From the NCBI RefSeq assembly GCF_009828055.1, contig NZ_WTYB01000001.1, positions 573,183-637,182 of the forward strand: a DNA stretch of 64,000 bases, given 5' to 3'. The notes below the pieces were generated by a model. It searched no databases. It was not told the DNA's origin and saw nothing but the letters and a program-made list of their open reading frames with translations. Source of the DNA: Erythrobacter ramosus (GTDB lineage: Bacteria; Pseudomonadota; Alphaproteobacteria; Sphingomonadales; Sphingomonadaceae). Positions 49,056-57,778 of the stretch are shown here, one piece after another. The translations under genes were made by a program, and so were the position numbers. Position 1 is the first letter of the stretch. Each line of letters opens with the position of its first letter.

Positions 49056-49928
49056 TCAGCGCGACGGGCCGGGTTCCGGCAGCATCGGCGGCGTGGTGTC
49101 GGCATAGGTCAGCCAATTCTGCCAGATCGTGCGGGTGCGCTCATCGACCAGCGCGATTGCGCAGCCAAGGTAGACGTAGTTGCGAATGGTGCCCTCCTTG
49201 TTGTCCTCATAAAGTGCATAACATTCCTGCTTTCGGTACGCTTCGGAAGCGGCATCACTTTGCCGGATCATCTTCGCTACATCCGGACTGTCATCATGCC
49301 GGGCGAGTGCAGCGGCAAGGTATTGATCCTTGCGCTCGGTCGAGCGGGCCAGAATCTCGCTCATGCATTCGTTCATCTCGATTGTGGTGCCGTCGCAACC
49401 AAAGACACTCTGGGGCCGCGCCGCCCGGTTGAAGCGGAACAACAGTTCCTTGGGTTCGGCAGCGTCGCTCTTCATCCGCACCCCCACGACCAGCTTGTCA
49501 TTGCCGTCGCAGCGAATGGTGAGGCCGCTGAAATAGGCCGCGCAGAAATCGAGGCTGAGCAGCTGGAAGGTGACCATGCCCGCCTTGTCTTCCCAGCCGG
49601 TGAGATCGGCGTTGAAGTGCTTGAGCTTGAGGACCAGGCTGCCATCCTCCTCCACCAGATACATGTGCTCCGAGAACAGAATGTCGCCTTCGGGGGTCTG
49701 CTGCACGAAGGTGCCGACCATGGTGTGGCCCGTCGAAGGGAGCCAGCTTTCGGTCGCAGGCGCCCCATCGATCCCCTCGCCCTGCCACAAGCCTTCGAGC
49801 CACCACATCTGATAAATGGTAGCGGGCGGCGATACGAACCCCTCTGCCCCGACCCGGGTTTCCTGCGCTGCGAGCGTGCTGCCCCATGCTGCAATGATTG
49901 CACCGGCCATTGCCCAAAATGCGCGCAT
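49056..49928 (-). CDS. Exported two-part protein, DUF6265-like plus LprI-like region
   Basis: Product of 290 residues with a signal peptide (MRAFWAMAGAIIAAWGSTLAAQ). Residues ~30-150 resemble DUF6265 proteins (MWWLEGLWQGEGIDG; GHTMVGTFVQQTPEG; FSEHMYLVEEDG). The C-terminal part contains a pattern recalling LprI-type DUF1311 regions (EMNECMSEILARSTERKDQY, later QECYALYEDN and YLGCAIALVDERT). The ATG at 49928 has AAGGAG 7 bases upstream. The function is unknown; a periplasmic location is likely. Both family assignments are from memory and tentative. Confidence 0.7.
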   Translation of the reverse strand: MRAFWAMAGAIIAAWGSTLAAQETRVGAEGFVSPPATIYQMWWLEGLWQGEGIDGAPATESWLPSTGHTMVGTFVQQTPEGDILFSEHMYLVEEDGSLVLKLKHFNADLTGWEDKAGMVTFQLLSLDFCAAYFSGLTIRCDGNDKLVVGVRMKSDAAEPKELLFRFNRAARPQSVFGCDGTTIEMNECMSEILARSTERKDQYLAAALARHDDSPDVAKMIRQSDAASEAYRKQECYALYEDNKEGTIRNYVYLGCAIALVDERTRTIWQNWLTYADTTPPMLPEPGPSR

Positions 49929-50037
49929 TCCGCTCTCCTTTGCCCGCTGAAGCGTAGCGCCGGACATCAAAATTACCTAGCGACTCTGGCGCAGACGCAG
50001 GCTAGCGCTTTCGCGTGAATCCCGGCCCCGACCGCAC

Positions 50038-50062
50038 TTGACGTTTACGTAAACGCAATCTA
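50038..50062 (+). promoter_or_regulatory. Palindromic operator CGTTTACGTAAACG upstream of etfBA
   Basis: A perfect 14-base palindrome at 50042-50055 lies 58 bases before etfB and overlaps a TTGACG (-35-like, 50038-50043). Its form resembles binding sites described for LiuR-type MerR regulators of branched-chain amino acid and acyl-CoA catabolism. Regulation of etfBA by such a factor is inference. Confidence 0.5.
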
Positions 50063-50112
50063 GGCGGGCGCCCAGTGTATCGTTCAAGATTCTGTGAGAG
50101 GAAGGAACACCC

Positions 50113-50859
50113 ATGAAAATCCTCGTCCCCGTCAAGCGGGTGATCGATTACAACGTCAAGCCGCGGGTCAAGGCCGATGGCACGGGCGTTGACCTTGCCA
50201 ACGTCAAGATGAGCATGAACCCGTTCGACGAGATCGCGGTCGAGGAAGCCATCCGCCTCAAGGAAAAGGGCGCGGCCACCGAGATCGTCGCTGTCAGCGT
50301 CGGCCCGGCCAAGGCGCAGGAAACGCTCCGCACCGCGCTCGCGATGGGCGCCGACCGTGCGATCCTGATCGAGACCGATGAAGAGGTCGAGCCCTTGGCT
50401 GTCGCCAAGATCCTCAAGGCGATTGCCGATGAAGAGGCCCCTGGCCTTGTCATCCTCGGCAAGCAGTCGATTTCGGACGATTCGAACCAGACCGGCCAGA
50501 TGCTGGCAGCCCTGATGGGCCGTCCGCAGGGCACCTTCGCCAACACCGTCGAGGTGGATGGTGACAGCGTGATCGTGAAGCGCGAAGTCGATGGCGGCCT
50601 TCAGACCGTGAAGCTCGCCATGCCCGCGATCGTCACCACCGATCTTCGCCTGAACGAGCCGCGCTATGCCTCGCTGCCGAACATCATGAAGGCCAAGCAG
50701 AAGCCGCTCGCGGTCAAGACTGCGGCCGATTACGGCGTCGATCTGACCCCGCGCCTCAAGACCCTCAAGGTCGCTGAGCCGCCGGTGCGTCAGGCGGGCG
50801 AAAAGGTCGCCGACGTCGCCGCGCTGGTCGAAAAGGTCAAGGCGCTCGGCATCGCGTAA
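50113..50859 (+). CDS. etfB: Electron transfer flavoprotein, beta subunit
   Basis: With EtfA forms the FAD/AMP-containing heterodimer that passes electrons from acyl-CoA dehydrogenases to ETF-ubiquinone oxidoreductase. The 248-residue product begins [20 protein letters not shown] and has [38 protein letters not shown] and the conserved [13 protein letters not shown] end region. A palindromic operator-like site precedes it, and etfA follows after 33 bases. Confidence 0.97.
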   Translation: MKILVPVKRVIDYNVKPRVKADGTGVDLANVKMSMNPFDEIAVEEAIRLKEKGAATEIVAVSVGPAKAQETLRTALAMGADRAILIETDEEVEPLAVAKILKAIADEEAPGLVILGKQSISDDSNQTGQMLAALMGRPQGTFANTVEVDGDSVIVKREVDGGLQTVKLAMPAIVTTDLRLNEPRYASLPNIMKAKQKPLAVKTAADYGVDLTPRLKTLKVAEPPVRQAGEKVADVAALVEKVKALGIA

Positions 50860-50892
50860 GCGCGCCAGCCCTCAGAATAAGGAATATTCGAG

Positions 50893-51822
50893 ATGAAGAC
50901 TCTGGTTCTCGTCGAACATGACAACACCAAGGTGCACGATGCGACCCTCGCGGTCGTCACCGCTGCATCCAAGCTGGGCGAAGTGCACCTGCTGGTCGCC
51001 GGTCACAACTGCGGTTCGGTGGCCGAAGCTGCGGCCAAGATCGCCGGCGTGGGCAAGGTCCACGTCGCCGATGACGCCGCCTATGCCAATGGCCTGGCCG
51101 AAAACGTCGCTCCGCTGGCCGCGGCGCTGATGGGCCACCATGACGCGTTCCTCGCCGCTGCCACCACACAGGGCAAGAACGTGGCGCCGCGCGTCGCGGC
51201 GCATCTCGATGTGATGCAGGTCAGCGAGATCCTGTCAGTTGAAGGCCCCAAGACCTTCACCCGTCCGATCTACGCGGGCAACGCCATCGCCACCGTCGAA
51301 TCGACCGATGCCAAGCTGGTCATCACCGTACGCGGTACCGCGTTCGAAAAGGCCGCGACCGAGGGCGGTTCGGGCACCATCGAAGCCGTCGGCGGCGCAG
51401 GCGATGCAGGTGTCTCCACCTTCATCAGCTCGGAAATCGCCAAGAGTGAACGTCCGGAACTGACCAGCGCTAAGATCATCGTGTCCGGCGGCCGCGCGCT
51501 GAAGGACGCCGAAACCTTTGAAGCGACCATCACCCCGCTCGCCGACAAGCTCGGCGCGGCCATCGGCGCGAGCCGTGCGGCGGTCGACGCGGGCTATGTC
51601 CCCAACGACTATCAGGTCGGCCAGACCGGCAAGATCGTCGCCCCGGAATTCTACTTCGCCATCGGCATTTCCGGCGCGATCCAGCACCTTGCCGGCATGA
51701 AGGATTCGAAGGTGATCATCGCCATCAACAAGGACGACGACGCGCCGATCTTCCAGGTCGCCGACATCGGGCTGGTTGCTGATCTGTTTACGGCAGTGCC
51801 GGAGCTGACTGGGGCGCTGTAA
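50893..51822 (+). CDS. etfA: Electron transfer flavoprotein, alpha subunit
   Basis: The 309-residue FAD-binding subunit. The C-terminal domain has the signature [20 protein letters not shown] and the FAD-contact sequence [20 protein letters not shown] followed by [20 protein letters not shown]. The N-terminal half has the usual alpha/beta fold ([20 protein letters not shown]). A strong terminator follows, whose 3' arm carries the ribosome-binding site of the next gene. Confidence 0.97.
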   Translation: MKTLVLVEHDNTKVHDATLAVVTAASKLGEVHLLVAGHNCGSVAEAAAKIAGVGKVHVADDAAYANGLAENVAPLAAALMGHHDAFLAAATTQGKNVAPRVAAHLDVMQVSEILSVEGPKTFTRPIYAGNAIATVESTDAKLVITVRGTAFEKAATEGGSGTIEAVGGAGDAGVSTFISSEIAKSERPELTSAKIIVSGGRALKDAETFEATITPLADKLGAAIGASRAAVDAGYVPNDYQVGQTGKIVAPEFYFAIGISGAIQHLAGMKDSKVIIAINKDDDAPIFQVADIGLVADLFTAVPELTGAL

Positions 51823-51856
51823 GGCACTCGCGAAAAAAGACTTTATCCTGTTACGA

Positions 51857-51892
51857 ACCTCCGGCAGCTTACGCGTCTGCCGGAGGTTTTTT
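51857..51892 (+). terminator. Rho-independent terminator of etfBA, overlapping the next gene's Shine-Dalgarno
   Basis: An 11-bp perfect stem (ACCTCCGGCAG at 51857-51867, CTGCCGGAGGT at 51877-51887) with a 9-base loop is followed by six T residues (51887-51892). The GGAGG in its 3' arm (51882-51886) is the only Shine-Dalgarno candidate for the ATG at 51894. Confidence 0.88.
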
Positions 51893-51893
51893 C

Positions 51894-52796
51894 ATGCGTC
51901 GCACAGCTCTTGCCTTCGCCGCGCTTGCGGTAGCCCTCCAGCCTTCGCCAGCCATGGCCGAACCGGTCGTGGTTGAGCCCGGTAGCCAGTGGAGTGTCGA
52001 TTTCGACAAGAACAAGTGCCGCATGATCCGCCTGTTCGGGCCGGAAAGCGATCGCAATGTGCTGATCCTCGAGCAATATACTCCGGGAGCGACTTTCAGC
52101 ATGACAGTCGGCGGGTCGGCCGTCGGGTCGATCACAGCGGATAGGGCAAGCACCATCCGCTTTTGGCCCGATGCGGCCCCGGCAAAGCACGAGCCGCTGG
52201 TCGGCCCGTTGGAGGGTTATGGCCGCTCGCTGTTCTTCCTGAGCGTCGGGCTGATCGCCCCTGACAAGGCCAAGCCGGACCCCAAGGCACCCGCCCCCTC
52301 TGCGCCGATGCTCGATGCATCACTGGCCGCGCACGTGCGCTTCGTCGAAATCGGCGATGCCGACGGGCAGGTGCGCCTGATGACAGGCCCGCTTGATCGC
52401 CCGGTCAGGGTCATGAACGAATGTCTGCTTGATCTGATCGGTTCGTGGGGCCTCGATCCCGAACAGCACCGCACTGCAACCCGCAATGCGCGCCTGCTCA
52501 ATGAACAAGCGGCGATGCAGAAGCTCTACAGCTATCTTCCGTGGAGCCGGATCGGCAAGAATAACGAGATGGCTGTGATGCGCATCCGCCTGATCACCAG
52601 CGCGGATGGCAAGGTGGAGAGCTGCGCGCTGGTCGAGAACACCGACCCCAAGCTGGAAGCCGCTACCTGTAAAGGGCTGAAACAGGCGCGGCTGGAGCCT
52701 GCACTTGACGCTGCGGGCGAGCCGATGCGGTCCCATCTGGCGATCACCATGTATTTCGGGCCGGTGGTGACGGTGATGCAGTCAATCCCGGGCTAA
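51894..52796 (+). CDS. Exported protein with TonB-C-like C-terminal domain
   Basis: Product of 300 residues with a signal peptide (MRRTALAFAALAVALQPSPA). The middle region is uncharacterised (DFDKNKCRMIRLFGPESDRN; LMTGPLDRPVRVMNECLLDL). The C-terminal ~70 residues (EMAVMRIRLITSADGKVESC...TCKGLKQARLEPALDAAGEP) resemble the TonB C-terminal fold seen in many periplasmic proteins that are not true TonB; no N-terminal anchor or proline-rich arm is seen. The start codon comes directly after the etfA terminator. Its end overlaps the convergent DUF445 gene by four bases. Confidence 0.75.
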   Translation: MRRTALAFAALAVALQPSPAMAEPVVVEPGSQWSVDFDKNKCRMIRLFGPESDRNVLILEQYTPGATFSMTVGGSAVGSITADRASTIRFWPDAAPAKHEPLVGPLEGYGRSLFFLSVGLIAPDKAKPDPKAPAPSAPMLDASLAAHVRFVEIGDADGQVRLMTGPLDRPVRVMNECLLDLIGSWGLDPEQHRTATRNARLLNEQAAMQKLYSYLPWSRIGKNNEMAVMRIRLITSADGKVESCALVENTDPKLEAATCKGLKQARLEPALDAAGEPMRSHLAITMYFGPVVTVMQSIPG

Positions 52797-54097
52797 AGCA
52801 CCGTCGTAATGAAGTGCAGCGTCATCCCCACCAGCCCGCCGACTAGCGTGCCGTTGATGCGGATGAACTGGAGGTCGCGGCCGACGGCGCCTTCGACGCG
52901 GTCTGTGATGGTCGTCGCGTCCCAGCGCTTGACCGTTTCTGACACCAACCGGACGATCTGGTCGCCATAGCGGGTGGCGACGCCGACCATCGTGCGGCGG
53001 GCAAAGCGGTTGATCTGGAGTTGCAACCGCTCGTCCTTTTGCAACGCCGTGCCCAGTTCGGCGAGCATGTTGCGCATTTCCTCGCCCATCCCGCTTTCGG
53101 GATCGCGCGCGCGGGTGATGAGCGAGCGGCGGATGCGTTCCCACACGCCCGTCCACCACACCGCGACGGCAGGATTGGCGATCAGATCGCGCTTCATCTC
53201 TTCAACCTTGGCGCGGGTTTCGGGATCGTGCTGCAAATCCTGCCCCAGCTTGGCGAGGCCTTCCTCGATCTTGCCGCGCAGGGGGTGGTCGGGGTTCACC
53301 AGCACCTCGGCCAGCAGCTTGTACAGCCCGTCGAGCACGCTGGAGGAGATGGTCTTGTCGATCCCCGCCCAGCGCAGCACGCCCGCCACCCGCTGGTGGA
53401 TGATGTCGCGCAAGGTCTCCTCATTGTCCTCGATGGTGAGGCCCGCCCAGCGCACGAAGCCGTCGATCAGCGGCTGGTGACGCTTGTCGGCCATCGTCGT
53501 CTCGATCATGCGGCCCGCAAGCGGGGCAATGTCGAGCTTTGCCAGCTGGCCCGCGAGGCCCGATCGCACCTGATTGCCGAGCCGGTCAGGATCGAGGCTT
53601 TCCAGCACCTCGGCCAGCAATTCCGCCGCGCCCGAGGTGATCCGCGAGCGTTCGTCCACCATCTCGCCTTTGGGGCCCCGTTCGGGCGAGGCCGCAAGGA
53701 ACTCGCCCGCTGCCTTGGCGACGTTCATCCCCGCCATCCGCCGCGCGACCACGGCGGGGGTGAGGAAGTTCTCCCGCAGGAACTGCGCCATGGTGTCGGC
53801 GATGCGGTCCTTGTTTTCGGGAATGATCGCGGTGTGCGGGATCGGCAGGCCAAGCGGGTGGCGGAACAGTGCCGTCACCGCGAACCAGTCCGCCAGCCCG
53901 CCCACCATCGCCGCTTCGGCAAAGGCGTTGAGATAGGCCCAGGCGGGGTGGCCGGTCGCAGCCAGGCCGTGGGTGGCGATGAAGATCAGCGCCATCGCCG
54001 CCAACATGCCGGTCGCCGTCCAGCGCATCCGTCGGGCACGATCGACCGTGAGCGGTTGGCCGCCGAGCGTCAGAGGCCTCAGAGAACGCGTTGCCAT
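52793..54097 (-). CDS. DUF445 family membrane protein
   Basis: Product of 434 residues. It has an N-terminal hydrophobic segment (GMLAAMALIFIATHGLAATG), the family hallmark AAMVGGLADWFAVTALFRHP followed by IPHTAIIPENKDRIADTMAQ, a long helical middle and a C-terminal membrane segment (INGTLVGGLVGMTLHFITTV). This is the YjiN/DUF445 layout: two membrane ends around a large soluble helical region. The function is unknown. It starts divergently from nothing nearby and sits after the RND system on the same strand. Confidence 0.9.
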   Translation of the reverse strand: MATRSLRPLTLGGQPLTVDRARRMRWTATGMLAAMALIFIATHGLAATGHPAWAYLNAFAEAAMVGGLADWFAVTALFRHPLGLPIPHTAIIPENKDRIADTMAQFLRENFLTPAVVARRMAGMNVAKAAGEFLAASPERGPKGEMVDERSRITSGAAELLAEVLESLDPDRLGNQVRSGLAGQLAKLDIAPLAGRMIETTMADKRHQPLIDGFVRWAGLTIEDNEETLRDIIHQRVAGVLRWAGIDKTISSSVLDGLYKLLAEVLVNPDHPLRGKIEEGLAKLGQDLQHDPETRAKVEEMKRDLIANPAVAVWWTGVWERIRRSLITRARDPESGMGEEMRNMLAELGTALQKDERLQLQINRFARRTMVGVATRYGDQIVRLVSETVKRWDATTITDRVEGAVGRDLQFIRINGTLVGGLVGMTLHFITTVL

Positions 54098-54143
54098 TCT
54101 GTGGCCTTAGCCCGCTTCGGGGTCGTTCGTCACGCCCTTACGA

Positions 54144-57100
54144 TCACTCGGCCGGTTCACCGCCCGGTGGCGTCAGCTTGGCGAGGCCGGGGAACGGCCG
54201 ATCCGGCATTGTCGGGGCCACAGCGTTTTCGTCGCCCGGCTTATAGGTCAGCATCCGTGCGCGCAGCACCGGGCCAACGCGCTTTTCGAAACTGTCCGCC
54301 AGACTAAAGCCCGCCGGCACGATCAGAAGGGTCAGCAGCGTCGAGAGCACCAGCCCGCCGATCACCACGATGCCCATCGGCTGGCGCCACGCCCCGTCGC
54401 CAGACAGCGACAGTGCCACCGGCACCATACCCGCCGTCATCGCGACGGTGGTCATCACGATCGGCTGCGCGCGCTTGTGCCCGGCGTCCATGATCGCATC
54501 GATCTGGCCGACGCCCTTGTTCATCTCCTCGATCGCGAAGTCGATCAGCAGGATCGAGTTCTTCGAAACGATGCCGAGCAGCAGCAGAATGCCGATATAG
54601 ACCGGCATGGACTGCGGCTGACCCAAGAGCCAGATCAGCAAGATGCCGCCGAGCGGCGCCAATGCGAGCGAAGTCATGTTCACCAGCGGGCTCATGAGCC
54701 GCTTGTAGAGCAGCACCAGCACCGCAAACACCAGCATGACGCCCGCGATGATCGCGATGATGAGGTTAGTGACCAGTTCGGCCTGCCATTCCTCTTCGCC
54801 CACCACGTCGCGAATCACGCCGACTGGCAGCTCCTGCAACACCGGCAACGCATCGATCTGCGCCTGCGCTTCGCCCTTCAGCACGCCTGCGGCCAAGTCG
54901 GCTCCCACCAGCACGCGGCGGTTCTGGTTGTAGCGCTGGATCGCGGTCGGGCCGGAACCGAAGGTGATGTCGGCGACGCGGCTCAGCGGCACGGAACCGC
55001 CATTGGAAAGCGGCACAGGCAGGTTCTCGATTGTGCGGAAATCGGCGCGTGCGGCTTCCGACAGGCGCACCACGATCGGGATCTGGCGATCCGAGAGCGA
55101 GAAGCGCGCGGCGTTCTGTTCGATCTCACCCAGCGTCGCGATGCGGATCGTCTGCGACAGGGCCACCGTGGTGATGCCGAGCTCAGCTGCGATCTTGTCA
55201 CGCGGGGTGATGATGATTTCAGGACGGTTGAGGTCAGCACTGATGCGCGGGGCGACCAGCGACTTGAGCCCGCGCATCTCCTCCACCAGCTGCGCGGCGG
55301 TCTGATCGAGCAGCACCGGATCGGAACCCGCCAGCATCACGGTCATATCACGGCCCGAGCCGAACCCACCGGACTGTGACTGGAACCGCACGCGGGCATC
55401 GGGGAACTTGGCGAGATCGGGCGCAAGCTCACGCTCGAACTCGACCGAGGTGCGCTGGCGATCTTCCTTCAATTTGACGAAGATCGACGAGCTGTCACCC
55501 AGCCGGATGCGTTCCAGCAGGCGTTCGACTTCCGGCTCCTTGCGCAGGCGATCGGCGACGGTGTTCACCACCCGCTTGGTTTCGGCGAGCGTGGTGCCGG
55601 GCACCATCTCGATTTCAACGCGGCTGTTTTCGTCATCGATGGTGGGCTGGAACTGGCCGGGGATCTGGCCGAACAGCAGGATCGTCACCAGCAGCGAGAA
55701 CCAGCCGATGCCGAGCATCCAAATGCGGTGATCGTAAAACCGCGCCGTCATCCAGCGCGTGCCGCGGGCAAATTTGCTGTCGCCGCCCGCCGGAGCCTCG
55801 ATCGCCTTGAACGCGGCGAAGGCGGCAAAGAAGGACAGCAGCGAGACCAGCAGCACGATCACCACTTCGAACACCTTGGCGACAATTGTGTGCGCGGTGG
55901 TGTTGGGATCGGCTGAGACGACCGTGGCGATCTGCTTATGCACGTCGAGCCCGATCAGGCCCTTCCACGGCGGCGCGGCGCCCATGCCTTCTGCAACCAT
56001 GGCCGAGATCGAACCGCTTGCCAGTTCGAACATCGCCAGCGCCGGGACGATCAGCAGCACGATCACCGCCAACAGCAGCGTCAGCACATAGACCGCGCGG
56101 TGGCGCGGGCCGTCGAGCCCGGCGCGGCGCGCGGCCATGCGGCCGGTGTCGAGCGTCCAGGCCAGCACCCGCATATAGGCGTCGATCATCGGCCCCTCGC
56201 CATGTTCGGCGTGGCCCTTGGACTTCAGGAAATAGGCCGCCATCAGCGGCGTGACCATCCGCGCGACGGCCAGCGACATGAGCACCGCGATCACCACGGT
56301 GATGCCGAAGTTCTGGAAAAACTGGCCCGACACGCCCGGCATCAGGCCCACGGGCAGGAACACTGCGACGATGCAGAAGCTGGTGGCAACCACCGGCAGG
56401 CCGATTTCGTCAGCCGCGTCGATACTCGCCTGATAGGCCGATTTGCCCATGCGCATATGGCGCACGATATTCTCGATCTCCACGATCGCATCGTCGACCA
56501 GCACCCCTGCCACCAGCGCCAGCGCCAGCAGCGACAGGAAGTTGAGGTTGAAGCCCAGCAGATCCATGAACCAGAAGGTCGGGATCGCCGACAGCGGGAT
56601 TGCGACCGCCGAGATAAAGGTTGCGCGCCAATCACGCAGGAACAGGAACACCACGACCACCGCGAGCACCGCGCCTTCAACCAGCGCCCACATTGAGGAC
56701 TTGTACTGGCCGCGCGTATAAGTCGTGCTGGTCGACAGCTTGATGAACTTCACGCCTTCGTTCTCGGCCTCGATCTTGTCCATCTCGGCCAACGCAGCGT
56801 CATAGACCGCAAGGTCCGATGCGCCGCGCGCGCGGTTCATCATGAAGTTCACGACTTCCTTGCTGTTGACCTCGGAAATCGAGGTGCGTTCGGAAAAACC
56901 GTCCCGCACCTTGGCGATATCGGCGAGCCGCACGGTGCGCCCGCCGCCAAGCTGGATCTGGGTCTGCGACAGGGCGAACGCCGTGTCCGAGTTGCCGAGC
57001 ACGCGGAGCGACTGGCGGGTGCCGCCAATCTCAGCAAGGCCGCCTGCGGCATCGAGATTGCCCTGACGCAGCGCCGCATTGATCTGCGAGGCGGTGACGC

Positions 57101-57698
57101 CGAAAGATTGCATCCGCGCTGGATCGAGGATCACTTCGATCTGCCGGTCGACCCCGCCGAAGCGCTGGACTTCGGCCATGCCTTCGATCTTCAACAGCCG
57201 TTTGGCGACGGTATCGTCGATGAACCAGCTCAGCTGTTCCAGCGTCATGTCATTGGCTTCGACCGCGACATAGCCGATCGGCTCGCCCACCACGTCGACC
57301 TTTGAGACCTGTGGTTCCAGAATGCCGTCGGGCAAGCTGCCGCGCACCGAATCGATCGCGGTTTCGACCTCGTTCACCGCTTCGATCAGGTTGGTGCCGA
57401 TCTCGAATTCAACGAAGGTTTGCGACGAGCCCTCGCGCGCGGTCGACTGGATCGAATTGACCCCGCTGATCGAACGCAGCGCGCTTTCCACGCGCTGGGT
57501 GATCTGGTTCTCGATCTCGGTCGGGGACGCGCCCGGCTGGGAGATGTTGACCCGCACCGCCGGGAAATCGACATCCGGATTGTTGGTCACGTCCATTTGC
57601 AGGAAGCTGACGATCCCCGCAAACAGCAGGCCGGTGAAGAACACCAGAGGGATCACCGGATTGCGGATCGACCAGGCCGAGATGTCGCGTAGAGCCAT
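54144..57698 (-). CDS. RND efflux permease with an extra inserted segment
   Basis: Inner-membrane proton-driven pump of the AcrB/HAE1 type that works with the adaptor encoded just upstream. The 1184-residue product is longer than the usual ~1030-1050. The start (RDISAWSIRNPVIPLVFF), TM4 with the proton-relay pair (GVLVDDAIVEIEN, D402/D403) and the end are typical. Between residues ~520 and ~655, in the loop before TM7, lies an extra stretch with two hydrophobic helices (VYVLTLLLAVIVLLIVPALA and VVIVLLVSLLSFFAAFAAF). No outer-membrane channel gene or TetR regulator is adjacent. Substrates unknown. Confidence 0.93.
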   Translation of the reverse strand: MALRDISAWSIRNPVIPLVFFTGLLFAGIVSFLQMDVTNNPDVDFPAVRVNISQPGASPTEIENQITQRVESALRSISGVNSIQSTAREGSSQTFVEFEIGTNLIEAVNEVETAIDSVRGSLPDGILEPQVSKVDVVGEPIGYVAVEANDMTLEQLSWFIDDTVAKRLLKIEGMAEVQRFGGVDRQIEVILDPARMQSFGVTASQINAALRQGNLDAAGGLAEIGGTRQSLRVLGNSDTAFALSQTQIQLGGGRTVRLADIAKVRDGFSERTSISEVNSKEVVNFMMNRARGASDLAVYDAALAEMDKIEAENEGVKFIKLSTSTTYTRGQYKSSMWALVEGAVLAVVVVFLFLRDWRATFISAVAIPLSAIPTFWFMDLLGFNLNFLSLLALALVAGVLVDDAIVEIENIVRHMRMGKSAYQASIDAADEIGLPVVATSFCIVAVFLPVGLMPGVSGQFFQNFGITVVIAVLMSLAVARMVTPLMAAYFLKSKGHAEHGEGPMIDAYMRVLAWTLDTGRMAARRAGLDGPRHRAVYVLTLLLAVIVLLIVPALAMFELASGSISAMVAEGMGAAPPWKGLIGLDVHKQIATVVSADPNTTAHTIVAKVFEVVIVLLVSLLSFFAAFAAFKAIEAPAGGDSKFARGTRWMTARFYDHRIWMLGIGWFSLLVTILLFGQIPGQFQPTIDDENSRVEIEMVPGTTLAETKRVVNTVADRLRKEPEVERLLERIRLGDSSSIFVKLKEDRQRTSVEFERELAPDLAKFPDARVRFQSQSGGFGSGRDMTVMLAGSDPVLLDQTAAQLVEEMRGLKSLVAPRISADLNRPEIIITPRDKIAAELGITTVALSQTIRIATLGEIEQNAARFSLSDRQIPIVVRLSEAARADFRTIENLPVPLSNGGSVPLSRVADITFGSGPTAIQRYNQNRRVLVGADLAAGVLKGEAQAQIDALPVLQELPVGVIRDVVGEEEWQAELVTNLIIAIIAGVMLVFAVLVLLYKRLMSPLVNMTSLALAPLGGILLIWLLGQPQSMPVYIGILLLLGIVSKNSILLIDFAIEEMNKGVGQIDAIMDAGHKRAQPIVMTTVAMTAGMVPVALSLSGDGAWRQPMGIVVIGGLVLSTLLTLLIVPAGFSLADSFEKRVGPVLRARMLTYKPGDENAVAPTMPDRPFPGLAKLTPPGGEPAE

Positions 57699-57778
57699 GA
57701 TATTCCTGCCTGTGTTTCGCCGGTGCTGCGCCCGCTCCCCGTCAGTTACGCGGAAAACCGCCGCGGGGATGGACGCGA

